Shown: in pieces, positions 36,870 to 47,130 of the stretch | How the letters are laid out: every line of letters begins with the position of its first letter | Position numbering within the stretch: the first letter of the stretch is position 1 | DNA from: Cycas panzhihuaensis | Lineage: Eukaryota > Cycadophyta | Reading direction: 5' to 3' | DNA length: 64,000 nucleotides | Assembly: GCA_023213395.1 (NCBI GenBank) | Contig: CM041465.1 | Span: 32,681,741 to 32,745,740 of the forward strand | Made by a program: the position numbers and the translations under genes | Notes under the pieces: generated by a model | Database searches by the model: none | Seen by the model: the letters and a program-made list of their open reading frames with translations, nothing else | Told to the model about the DNA's origin: nothing

Positions 36870-37484
36870 CCTAAGTGCTCATTTCCACTCTCCTCCCTTA
36901 GTTGACTTCAATTTATGCTTTTCTTTTCCTTTCTATTCCTAAAATATAGAAAACAATAATGAAAAACGTAAAAAGGGTCAATAATCTTAAAGAATATAAA
37001 ATTGTTTAGAAAAAAAATTTAAAAATTAAAAACTAATTGGAATCTTTGTATGCAAAGGGATTCTATTACAAGAAGCTAAAAGGTTAAAAAATAGAAGGAA
37101 GAAAACCAAAAAACTAAAGAAGAAAGCATGCACTAATTAAAGATTGAAATGCCTCCCTAAAAACATTTTAGCAAAAAAGCCATAAAAGAAATGAAATTGC
37201 AATATTAACCATTTCAATCACATTATAGAATTATAGAAGGAAAGGAAGTTTTGTGGCATTGAAGCTTGCAATTCTAAATGTTCAATTTCTCTGGTTGGCT
37301 TTCATGCCACCATCGCGTAAATCTTGAAACTTTGCTTGTATCACATGCTTGATATGTTTTATCTTCTTATATATAGGATTTTCTGTAGTCCTCCTCCACG
37401 GGTTTTAAGGTTATATTATGATATGAAATTGTAAACAGAATACCTTTGAGCTAAACAGATCTCCCATACAAATAATTGGTGCAG
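36870..37484 (+). other. Sequence before the first visible monooxygenase exon (intron or pseudogene flank)
   Basis: No open frame and no FAD-binding GxGxxG-type segment could be read here. It ends with ATAATTGGTGCAG, a plausible splice acceptor at 37483-37484, so it is most simply the 3' end of an intron. Confidence 0.5.
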
Positions 37485-38421
37485 GAGATTACACTTTGTG
37501 GATACTCCGGAAGAGAGATGAAACAGGAGATTTGGCGAATTCGCTGTTAAAAGGAAAAGGAGGTCTTGGGATTCCTGGTTCTAAAGCCCGAGCTTATCAG
37601 CAACTGGATGGACTCGAAGGATGGGATGTTCTACGAGCAGCTATCGATGCTACCAGTGAGGATGTCATATCAGAAAGAAAAATAATGGACAGGCTACCCC
37701 TGAATAAGTGGAGTGACGTGGATGGTCATGTTCTATTGATCGGTGATGGTATTCCCCTTTTCACTTAAATTCCGTTTCGAGAGTACACATAATCGTTCTT
37801 CCAGAGCATCCTGAGCGCTGGATGCAGGTAAGAGAAATTTGTTTACATGGTAATTTGGATTGTGATTTAGCTGCGCATGCACAGTACGTTGGACCAGGGC
37901 AAGGGGCAAGGACTGCATTTGAAGATGCTCATCAATTATCTCTTCTTCTTGAGGTGGCAAGTGAGGCGTCCTTCTCCGAACTGGCCATTAAATCAGCTGT
38001 CAAAAGGTGAATCGTCAATATTCTTGTCAAACGTCGTTAATGCTGCATAATTCTGTTAATTTAGCATCCTATAACTATAATCTGATTTGATGAACATCAT
38101 TTTGACTTTGGCTGGATTTCATTATTTAGTTTACTCATTAATGACTGGGCCGAACACCAAGAAATACGACATATGACATTGTATGCAGCTTTTATAAATC
38201 CATGTTGCCATTTTACCAGGTTCGAAGAGCTGAGAATTCCTAGGCTGAATAAGATGCAGCACTACGCAGCCTATTCCACCAGGATACCGGAGTTTCAACC
38301 TGAGTGGGTTCAGAAATTGAAATTTGAAGAGAGACTGAGAATGAGTCAAGAGTACACGAAATGGGTTCATGCATACCCTCACAAACAGCAGGGTGATCCC
38401 GAATCATTCTACTTCAAGTAG
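37485..38421 (+). CDS. FAD-dependent monooxygenase, C-terminal half (three exons, 5' part not found)
   Basis: Three exons join in frame: 37485-37748, 37871-38006 and 38220-38421 (TAG stop). Introns are 122 bp (37749-37870, GT...TTTAG) and 213 bp (38007-38219, GT...ACCAG). The 199 residues visible contain GDYTLWILRKRDETGD, GWDVLRAAIDATSEDVI, DRLPLNKWSD, then across the first junction GDAAH followed by GPGQGARTAFEDAHQL, the conserved second FAD-binding motif of class A flavin monooxygenases (the group with zeaxanthin-epoxidase-like and salicylate-hydroxylase-like plant proteins). The last exon gives RIPRLNKMQHYAA and a charged end. The family is about 400-450 residues, so the N-terminal half with the dinucleotide-binding GxGxxG is missing here. 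Base composition is clearly richer in G and C than the surroundings, and every join is clean, which argues for a real or recently real gene. Substrate cannot be told. It could be a truncated copy or the 3' end of a gene with a very long intron. Confidence 0.88.
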
Positions 38422-38964
38422 ATACGTTTCAAGGCTACAACTTTCTTAATTCCAAGTACGCTTCCAATTAGCCCGCTTATTTGTGTTTTATCTACCTAGC
38501 AACAATAAACATATGATAACATCTATTTTAATGTAAACTTGGCCTATAAAAATGTTGCGAATCTCATGCAATGGAGCGTGATATTATCTGAATGCTCTAT
38601 GACTTCCTAAGCATTCCTTGGAAATTGTTACAACACATTTTATGTTTTTTTTCACAAGCTCTTTACGGGACTTTGGAGTTGGTTTTTATCTTCAACAACA
38701 TTGCAATGGAATTTTTTTATGGGGATCTATGCCTTTGGAAATGTCTTTTCTCTTATCTCTATGTGTTACACATTAATTGTAACATTGTTGATAAATTCAT
38801 TGGGATAGTTTGACAAGTATTTTTATTGCACTTTAATGGAAAGTAAATCAAAGCACTACTCTATCATAAAACATGATTTGTTATTAAAACTTAGTCAATA
38901 CAATGACATGGCTCTCCATAATCTGTGAAGCATATTAATAATTCTTCATGGTTTGTACCTTTTT
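38422..38964 (+). promoter_or_regulatory. 3' flank of the monooxygenase with polyadenylation signal
   Basis: AATAAA lies at about 38504-38509, some 85 bases after the stop codon, a fitting plant polyadenylation signal. Beyond it nothing coding is seen up to the E insertion at 38965. Confidence 0.5.
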
Positions 38965-39620
38965 TGTTGAGAAGATAAGGTCTCAACCCTTAAACCGCCA
39001 CCAAGATCTGAACTATTCTTGCAACTAGTTACAAGAATCGAAACTAAAATTTAACATGCAAGTTCTTAAACCAGAGATAAAATAATAAAGCCAATCATAA
39101 TATATACACCCGATATAACGTGGTAAAACCCTAACAGTGTGCTAGGAAAACATCTACACAGGAAAGGTATTGATCTTTATTGTTATAGAATGGAGAAAAT
39201 GTACATAATTCTGTAGAAAAATGCTCACAACAACAATAACCAGCTGCTCAACTCCTCATAGTACATTGAACACTATCAACATAATGAAAAATGCCTTAAA
39301 TTGGACGGCATGAGAAGGTTATCCAAGGTACAAATCTTGACTGAAGAATCTATGGTATTTTGAGCGAATGACCCTGATTCTCTTTACAATTTAATATAAT
39401 TTCCAGTGCTAAATTTTTTTTATCAGAGGCTATCGCCGCCGAACCTCCTTTTTATGGGGGGCGTTCCACCCCCCCTGCACCCCCCTGGCCAAGGGGAGCT
39501 CCCACCCCCCTTGGAACCCCCCGATAAAGGTTTGGGGAGGAAACTGCACTGCCAACCTGTCAAAATTTTAGCATCTTAATCATCGTTGTCACATTACCTA
39601 ACAATCTCCAACTTGGTAAC
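38965..39620 (-). repeat. Element E 3' LTR and polypurine tract
   Basis: 639-bp LTR (38965-39603), plus strand TGTTGAGAAGATAAGG ... CATTACCTAACA. Minus-strand purine-rich GTTACCAAGTTGGAGAT (39620-39604) precedes it. A GC-rich island with several runs of five or more C lies at about 39425-39545. Confidence 0.93.
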
Positions 39621-39639
39621 AATTTACCTGGTACATTTT

Positions 39640-42600
39640 TTGGGCCCTTCATCACCTTTTCTGCAAGTCAAGAGAATCCAAACACCATTTGAACTTCTTT
39701 AATAGTACTGGTTTTGTGAACATATCAACACAATTCTGTTTTGTGTTAACCTTCTTAAGTGCCACTCCACCTACTTCCACAACATGTTTAACAAAATGGT
39801 ACTTAAGAGCAAGATGTTTTGTCCTACTATGATAAGTTGGATTCTTGGTTAGGTAAATGGCACTTTGACTGTCACAAAATACCTTTACCTTTTCCTGTTT
39901 CCTTCCAAGCTCAACCAATAGACCATGTAACTAGATTGCTTCTTTATAAGCATGTGTCAAAGAACATATTCAAACGTAGTCGATAATGCAATTGTGCTCT
40001 GCAATTTTGACATCCAACTAACTGAACTATTTGCAAGAGTGAATACATAACCTGAAGTAGACATTCTCTTATTTAAATCTCCTACAAAGTCTGAATCAAC
40101 ATATCCACAAACCTAATTACCTGTACCTCCAAAGGTGATGTAATAGTCACTTCTGCCTCTCAAATACCGAAGCACCCATTTCATTGCTGCCCAATGTTCC
40201 TTTCATAGATTTTCCATAAACCTGCTAACTACACCAATTGTATGTGAAATGTCAGGTCTTGTACATATCATGGCGTACATCAAACTTCTTACTACACTGG
40301 CATAAGGCACACAAGACATATAATCATTTTCTTCTTCATTACTAGGACTCATACTCGAAGAAAGCTTGAAATGGGAAGCAAATGAGGTACTCAATGGTTT
40401 CACATTTGCCATACCAAACCTGGTTAGCACCTTCTCCACATATTTCTGCTATGATAACCATAGCTTACCGTTTTTCTTGTCTCTATGTATCTCCATACCT
40501 AAGATTTGTTTTGCAACTCCTAGATCCTTCATATCAAAAGTCCTAGCCAATTAAGCCTTTAACTTATTGATTTCTTCCATGCTCTTGCTTGCAACTAGCA
40601 TGTCATCAATATACAATACCAAGATAATGAATAAGCCATTGTCCATGGATTTAAAGTAAACATAATGATCATACTCACTTCTTTTAAAATTTTAGCTCTC
40701 CATGAAGGCATCAAACTTCTTGTACCATTGCCTAGGTGATTACTTTAGGCCATACAATGATTTCTTGAGCCTGTAAACAAGTCTTTTTCTTCCATCCTAT
40801 ACAAACCTTTTTGGCTGATCCATATAGATCTCCTCATCTAAATCTTCATGTAGAAAAGTTATTTTTACATCTAATCGCTCCAACTCCAAATCAAGAGAAG
40901 CTACTAATGCTAACATCACTCGAATTGAAACAAGTTTAACAACTGGTAAAAAGATCTCATGAAAGCCAATACCTACTTTCTGTGCAAAGCCTTTAGCCAT
41001 CAGTTTTGCCTTGTATTTGTCAACCTTTCCATCAACATCTATTTTCATCTTAAAAATCCACCTGCAACCAATAGTCTTCCTGCCATATGGAAGTTCTACC
41101 AAGTCTCATGAATTATTTTTCTTCAAAGCATCTATCTCTTCCTGCATAGCTCTTTTCCACTTCTCACTATGGATATCATCTATAGCTTCTTGATAACAAG
41201 TAGGCTCACTATCATTAGAAACCAAAGCAATAGAAATAGAAGAGTTGTACCTGTCAAGTGGATGACTAACTCGAGTAGATCTTTTTACTACTGGTAGAGG
41301 AGTGTCTACATACTCTTGTAAATCTATTGCAGATTCATCTTCAGAAAGATCTTCCTACTCTTCTAATTCCAAAGATAGCTTGGTTTTAAACTTGACTTGT
41401 TGATGTTCAACTTTTTGCTCTATTCCACTTCAACTTCTACACTATTTGATTTTAGAAGTGGAGATTCATCAAATACAACATCTTTGTTAATGGTGATTTT
41501 GTGGATAGTAGGATCCCACAACCTGTATCTCTTTACACCATCTTTATTACCATAACCAACAAAGATACATCTCTTGGATTTTCGGTCTAACTTTAAACGT
41601 TTACTTTTATTAGTCCAGGCATAAGCATCACAACAAAAAACTTTCAAATTTGAATATTCACATAGATGTCCAATCCATACCTCTTTAGGAATCTTGCAAT
41701 CTATTGCAAGTGATGGTGACCTGTTTACCAGATAACAAGTTGTTTAAACATCTTTTGCCTACAAGCCCTGTTCCACTCCAGTATTACTTAGCATGCTTCT
41801 TGCTCTTTCCAAGAGTGTCCCATTCATGCGCTCAACAATGCCATTTTGCTACAGAATATAGCTAGTGGTCTTGTTCCTTTCGATCCCAGGTTCTTTGCAA
41901 TAGTTCTCAAACTCCAAGGAGTTAAACTCACCTCCATTGTCAATTCTTAAACATTTGATTGACTTACTAGTGTTGTTCTCAACTAGAGCCTTGAACTGCT
42001 TAAACACACTGAAAACTTCAGATTTCCTTTTTAAAAAATAGATCCATACCTTTCTGGCGTAATCTATAAATGTGACAAAGTATAATGATCCTCCACAAGA
42101 TATTACAAGGGTTGGTCCCCACACATCTAAATGTATGTAATCCAGAACACCTTTACTAGTGCGACTCCCTACTTTAAACCTGAGTCTACAGTACTTTCGA
42201 AAAATACAATGTTTACAGAAAGCTAAATCTAAAAGTTGTAAGTTAGGAAGTAACTTATAGTTTATCAGCACCTTAAGTCCTCTCTCACTCACGTGCCCAA
42301 GTCTCGATCACGATAAGCGAAATTTGGATCTTCTGATCTTTGACGTTGTAGCTGCATAGCTGACATCTGTACTTTCCACTAAAATGTAAAGGTTTCCTTT
42401 ATTTAAGGCTTTCATAACAACCAAGGCGCCCTTTGACACCTTTAAGACTATTTCATGACATGTATGCTTATAACCACCCGAATCTAGTTCACCCAAGGAA
42501 ATCAGATTCTTTTTTAGATCATGTACATGTCTAACCTCAGTTAATATTCTCACTACACCATCGAACACCTTAATTCTGATGCTACTAATGCCCACTGTCT

Positions 42601-43600
42601 TACAAGAAACTTCATTTCTCATAAGTACATCACCACCATCAAGAGGTTGGTACGATGAGAACCAACTCTTGTGTGGACACATGTAGTATGAAGCACCTGA
42701 ATCTAATAACCAATCATGGTGATAATGGGAAACATTACAAGTGACCAAGATATCATCATTTATACCTTGATTTGACTCCACCTGATTAACCTCCTTGGCA
42801 GGATTTTCCTTTTTCTAAAACTCCTTCCTTTTGAAGCAATCCTTCTTAAGGTGATCGGTCTTATTACAATACCAACACCTAAGCTTACTCTTCTTGCCTT
42901 TTGACTTCGACCTCGATGTACCCCTGGAGCTTTGTCCTCTATCAATTATTTTACCCCTTGTTGTCAAAGCTTCTAGTGTGGAGGCTTCAAGACTAGACTT
43001 CCTCCGCACTTCTTCCATTAGCAAAGCACTCACAACAGAATCATTTTCTAATTCGTCTGTAGTGCTAAAACTAATTGAGGTGATAATATTATCCCAGGAT
43101 TCTGGTAATGAGCATAACAAGGTAACAGCCTTATCCTCATCCTCAATTTTAACATCAATACTAGCCAACTGACAAATAAGAGTATTGAAAATATTTAAAT
43201 GGTTAGTAATTTATGTACCTTCCTTTATCCGTAATGAGTACAATTGCATCTTCAAGTAGATTTGATTCGTCACTGATTTGGTTATATACAGACCTTCCAA
43301 CCGGGTCCATAATCTTGTTGTTATCTGCTCCCGTGCGATGTTAAATAGAACTTCATCTGCCAAGCATAATCATATTGTGCTAAGAGCCTTCTTGTCTAGA
43401 TCATCCCATTCATCATCGTCCATCCCTGCAGGTTTTTTCATTTTGCCTGTAAGAGCTCAGTATAAACCTTGTTGTACAAGAACATCATACGCTTTCAACT
43501 TCCACAACTCGAAGTTATTCTTGCCATTGAATTTCTCCACCTTAAACTTTGCACTTGCCAGTTTCAGTATTTGGTATAGAAAAAGCCGACACCAAAACCT
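39640..43600 (-). pseudogene. Element E gag-pol polyprotein
   Basis: Minus strand. Gag lies at about 43450-42830. The zinc knuckle CWYCNKTDHLKKDC (42870-42829) is intact. Protease near 42715 has WLLDSGASYYM, with DSG intact. Pre-integrase and integrase (42292-41849) include RLGHVSERGLKVL, CKHCIFRKYCRL, HLDVWGP, VTFIDYARKVWIYFLK and RIDNGGEF. Integrase C-terminal part: 41647-41420. RT (41102-40797) has KTIGCRWIFKMKIDVDGKVDK-like text and LDVKITFLHEDLDEEIYM; its catalytic box reads LYIDDML near 40610. RNase H (39918-39652) contains FCDSQSAIYLTKNP and CVDMFTKPV. The gag to integrase part stays in one frame; a frameshift lies between integrase and RT. Stops are fewer than in C or D, so E is younger, but the polyprotein is still broken. 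Confidence 0.94.
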
Positions 43601-43628
43601 TCACAAACTCGCTGCAAAAATAAAAGTG

Positions 43629-44325
43629 GCTCTGATACCATTTGTTGAGAAGATAAGGTCCCAACCCTTAAACCGCCACCAAGATCTTAACTATTCTTGC
43701 AACTAGTTACAGGGATCAAAACTAAAACTTAACATGCAAGTTCTTAAATTAGAGATAATACAATAAAATGAACAAGAAAGCTAAGCATCACATATACACC
43801 CGATATAACATGGTAAAACCCTAGCAGTGTGCTAGGGAAATATCCATACAGGAAAGGTATCGATCTTTGTTGTTGTAGAATGGAGAAAATGTATATAATC
43901 CTATAGTAGAGTGCTCACAGCAACAATAACCAACGGCCCAACTCCTTACAGTACATTGAACACTATCAACATAATGAAAAATACCCTAAATTGGGCTACA
44001 TGAGAGGGTCATCCAAGGCACAAATCTCGATCGTAGAATTTAGGGTATTTTGAGTAAATGACCCTAATTCTCTTTACAATTTAATATACTTTTCAGTGCT
44101 AAATTTTTTTGGTCGGGGGCTATCACCCTCGAACCCCGTCTTTGTGGGGGGCGTTTCACCCCCCTCCCCCTCGCACCCCCTTGGACAAGGACGGCTTCCG
44201 CCCCCCTTGGCAAAGGACGGCTTCCGCCCCCCTTGGAACCCCCTAAGGAAGGTTTGGGGGGGAAACCACACTGCCAACCTGTCAAAACTTTAGCCTCTTA
44301 ACCATTGTTGTCACATTGCCTAACA
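43629..44325 (-). repeat. Element E 5' LTR and primer-binding site
   Basis: The minus-strand primer site TGGTATCAGAGC (43640-43629) is perfect. The LTR (43643-44325, 683 bp) is roughly 90% identical by eye to the 3' LTR in its first 200 bases. Its GC-rich island (about 44105-44260) is longer, with a short block ACGGCTTCCGCCCCCCTTGG present twice in tandem. Confidence 0.93.
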
Positions 44326-44330
44326 TTTTT

Positions 44331-46451
44331 TTTGCTCCTTATAGAGGTATGTGTTATCATATTCAATTTATATTGCAAAATTTCTATCTTGGTTGACAAT
44401 TGTTCCTTATTTCTTATTGCAATACCCATGTGCTTCATGTTGAATTACCTCAAGGTTGTCATTTTTTTTCTTATAATACTTCTCTGTCCAAGGTCAAATG
44501 CCATAAGAAACTACTATGAATTAAACAAAGTAATGTAACATGGGGCCAAATATGGGGATGTGTTATACCCATTTTTTTGTTCCTAAAATATTAGGATAAT
44601 AGGTGCATTATGAATCTTATGATACTTTTTATCATGATCTCAATTTTGCATTAATAAGAGAAAAAGCAAAATAAGTAAATATTATTAGTTTTCTAATAGG
44701 TCGACTAAGAATTGTGCCTCTTAAGCATTAGAGATGTAGGTATAAATAGTTTATAATAGCATGCAATGGATGAAATTATCAACAAAACTTGTTTGCGTGT
44801 AATATGTATGTATTTTGGAGTTGAAAGTCATTAGATTTCAAAAGATCTTTGGATTGTTTTCTATCAACAAACAACTCCACCCTTTAATTATGTATCTATG
44901 TATATATATACATGCATACATATGTGTGTGTGTGTGCACATACTAGTAAACTTCAATATATAGTTAAGCATATCTTATTAAATTAGCTAGCTCATTTATG
45001 TTATTTGGGGGTATTTATGCCCCCATTCTCTAATAAATAATATTCTAATTAAGAGAAATGACTTCACAATTTAATTTACAGATTGGTATACACATTTTCA
45101 CTCTTAAATATGTTAGTCCTTATAGTACATTACTGATGCATTGCATTAGTCACTAGAATTAGGTTTAACAAAGTGTTTCTTTAGAAATATAATATTCCAA
45201 GAATGAAAATATCATAAAAATTTACTATAGAATTTATAAACATGGCTACTTCAAACTTGTCAAAACTATTTTATATTCAATACTTTAGTTTTTTAACACC
45301 CTTTAGTACCTATTGTATATTCCATTGTACAGTTTAATTTCTTATGTTTTAAATTATTTTATAATGTAATTATTACTTAAAAAATGGAAGCTCGGAGAAA
45401 TATCCTTATTAGGTTTATGAGATGCACCTAAACACTTTTTTTTACATTCTATAGACATGATATTGTAGTGAGCTTAACTAATACTAAAATAGGGTATTAA
45501 TAATATTAATAAATAATATTGAATGGTCATGGTTGTTCATCTCAAAGTCACAACCTTTTGTCATTGAACTATTGTAACATTATTCATTAATCAATATTAT
45601 TAATCAATATATCTTTGGATACATTAATCTTTAACCAATAAGCCCTCTTATATACAAGTGTGACTAATTCATATCATTTGAGTCACCTCAAGTGGTATTA
45701 GAACACTTTTCTATGCTTTTAAGATAATAAAATAAAATAATAATAATAATTTCCCTATCATTAGATACTGCTAATTTGATATCATCCTCATTCCCTTATT
45801 ATTAACCTACAATCTCTCTCCTTTGCCTCCATTTCTGCCCGTGTTTACTTCATATCTCTCTTGTATGTATTACTCTTTTTATAATTTTCTTTCTTGTATT
45901 TGCTATAAATTTTTTATATACAAGTCTGTGTGCAATGCCCAGATACCATGTCTATCATTAATTTAAAAGGAAAAGAAAAAATAAAATATGTATGCGTGTG
46001 TGTGTAAATTGTGATAAATAAAATATAAATGGCTATAAATCCATTAATGTTTTAGTGGGCTGCATTGGGCATGATAAGCTTGAATATGAGCTCTATTCAT
46101 TTTTCATCGTATACCTTCTTGTATGTATATTGTAATTTACTCTTGCTACTTTCATATCAATATATTATAAATTACTCCTACTATTAGAAGTCATACTATT
46201 AGTATAGCCTCTAAGTTTTCCCTAATCTCCCATATTTCTTCTTGGTGTATTCTACCTAATATCATATCCCTCATAAGTAGCATCTGTTAAGATCTTCTCT
46301 CCATCATGAACACCTTGTAAAAATGTAAAAGGAAAATGTATAAAAGTGATATTACCTTTTAATGTTTGTCCAATGTTATTCTCACTCCATTAGACAATTT
46401 CATCTGCTCTTCAACTACTAAGTAAAATTATCATATGTGATTTGTTAAATA
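44331..46451. other. Intergenic sequence with short microsatellites
   Basis: AT-rich, no open frame above 80 codons and no retroelement motif that I can support. It contains a short (TG)n run near 44922-44936 and a (TAA)n/AATAAT run near 45724-45751. Confidence 0.5.
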
Positions 46452-46456
46452 ATAAC

Positions 46457-47125
46457 TGTTAGATAATATGACAACAATGTTTTAGAAGCAAAATTTTGAC
46501 AGATTGGTAGTGTGATTTCCTCCCTAAACTTTTGCAGGGGGATCTAAGGGGGGTGGGAGCCCCCCTTGGCCGAGGGGCGTCAGACAAACCCCACCCCCCC
46601 GCCCCCCCAACCCAGTAAATGGGGGTTCGAGAGCGGTAACCCTTGAGCTAAAAAGCTAATACTATAAAACACACTAAATTATAAAGAGAATCAGGGTCAT
46701 CTATTAAAAATACCCTAGATTTGATGGTCGGGATTTGTACTTTGTATGAATCTCTCATATAGTTCGATTTAGAGTGTTTTTTCATTATGTTGATGGTATT
46801 CAATGTATTAAATATATTGTATTAAGAAGAGGCAGCTGGATGTTGTTGTTGTGAGCATTCTACTGTAGATTATGTGCATTTCTCCATTCTTGGATAATAA
46901 AGATCGATAAATTTCCTGTGTGGATATTTCCCTAGCACACTACTAGGGTTTTACCACATTATACCTACTATATATGTGATGCTTTAGCTTTCTAATTTAT
47001 TTATTGTATTATCTCTAATTTAAGAACTTGCATATTAAATTTTAGTTTCAATTCCTATAACTAGTTGTAAAATAATTTAGATCTTAGTGGTGGTTTCTGG
47101 TTATTGGGACTTCATTTTCTCAACA
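46457..47125 (+). repeat. Solo LTR of the element E family
   Basis: A 669-bp LTR in plus orientation, TGTTAGATAATATGAC ... TTTTCTCAACA, collinear with the reverse complement of the E LTRs. It includes the GC-rich island (46535-46635), the block CCCTAGCACACTACTAGGGTTTT, and the TTAAGAACTTGCAT stretch. It is flanked by perfect target duplicates ATAAC (46452-46456 and 47126-47130) and no internal region remains, the signature of LTR-LTR recombination. Confidence 0.92.
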
Positions 47126-47130
47126 ATAAC

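Larger units (their letters stand above)
38965..44325 (-). mobile_element. Element E: complete Ty1/copia retrotransposon
   Basis: A 5361-bp element flanked by TTTTT on both sides (38960-38964 and 44326-44330), a weakly informative duplicate because the target is an oligo-T run. LTRs are 639 bp and 683 bp, with purine tract, perfect primer-binding site and all copia domains on the minus strand. It lies 0.54 kb downstream of the monooxygenase stop. Confidence 0.94.

Noticed and set aside
42894-43706. Plus-strand frames of 92 and 142 codons
   Set aside because: Both are antisense to the element E gag and its primer site.
44064-44293. Overlapping Gly/Pro/Arg-rich short frames on both strands
   Set aside because: All arise from the C-run island in the E LTR; low-complexity translation, no codon signal.
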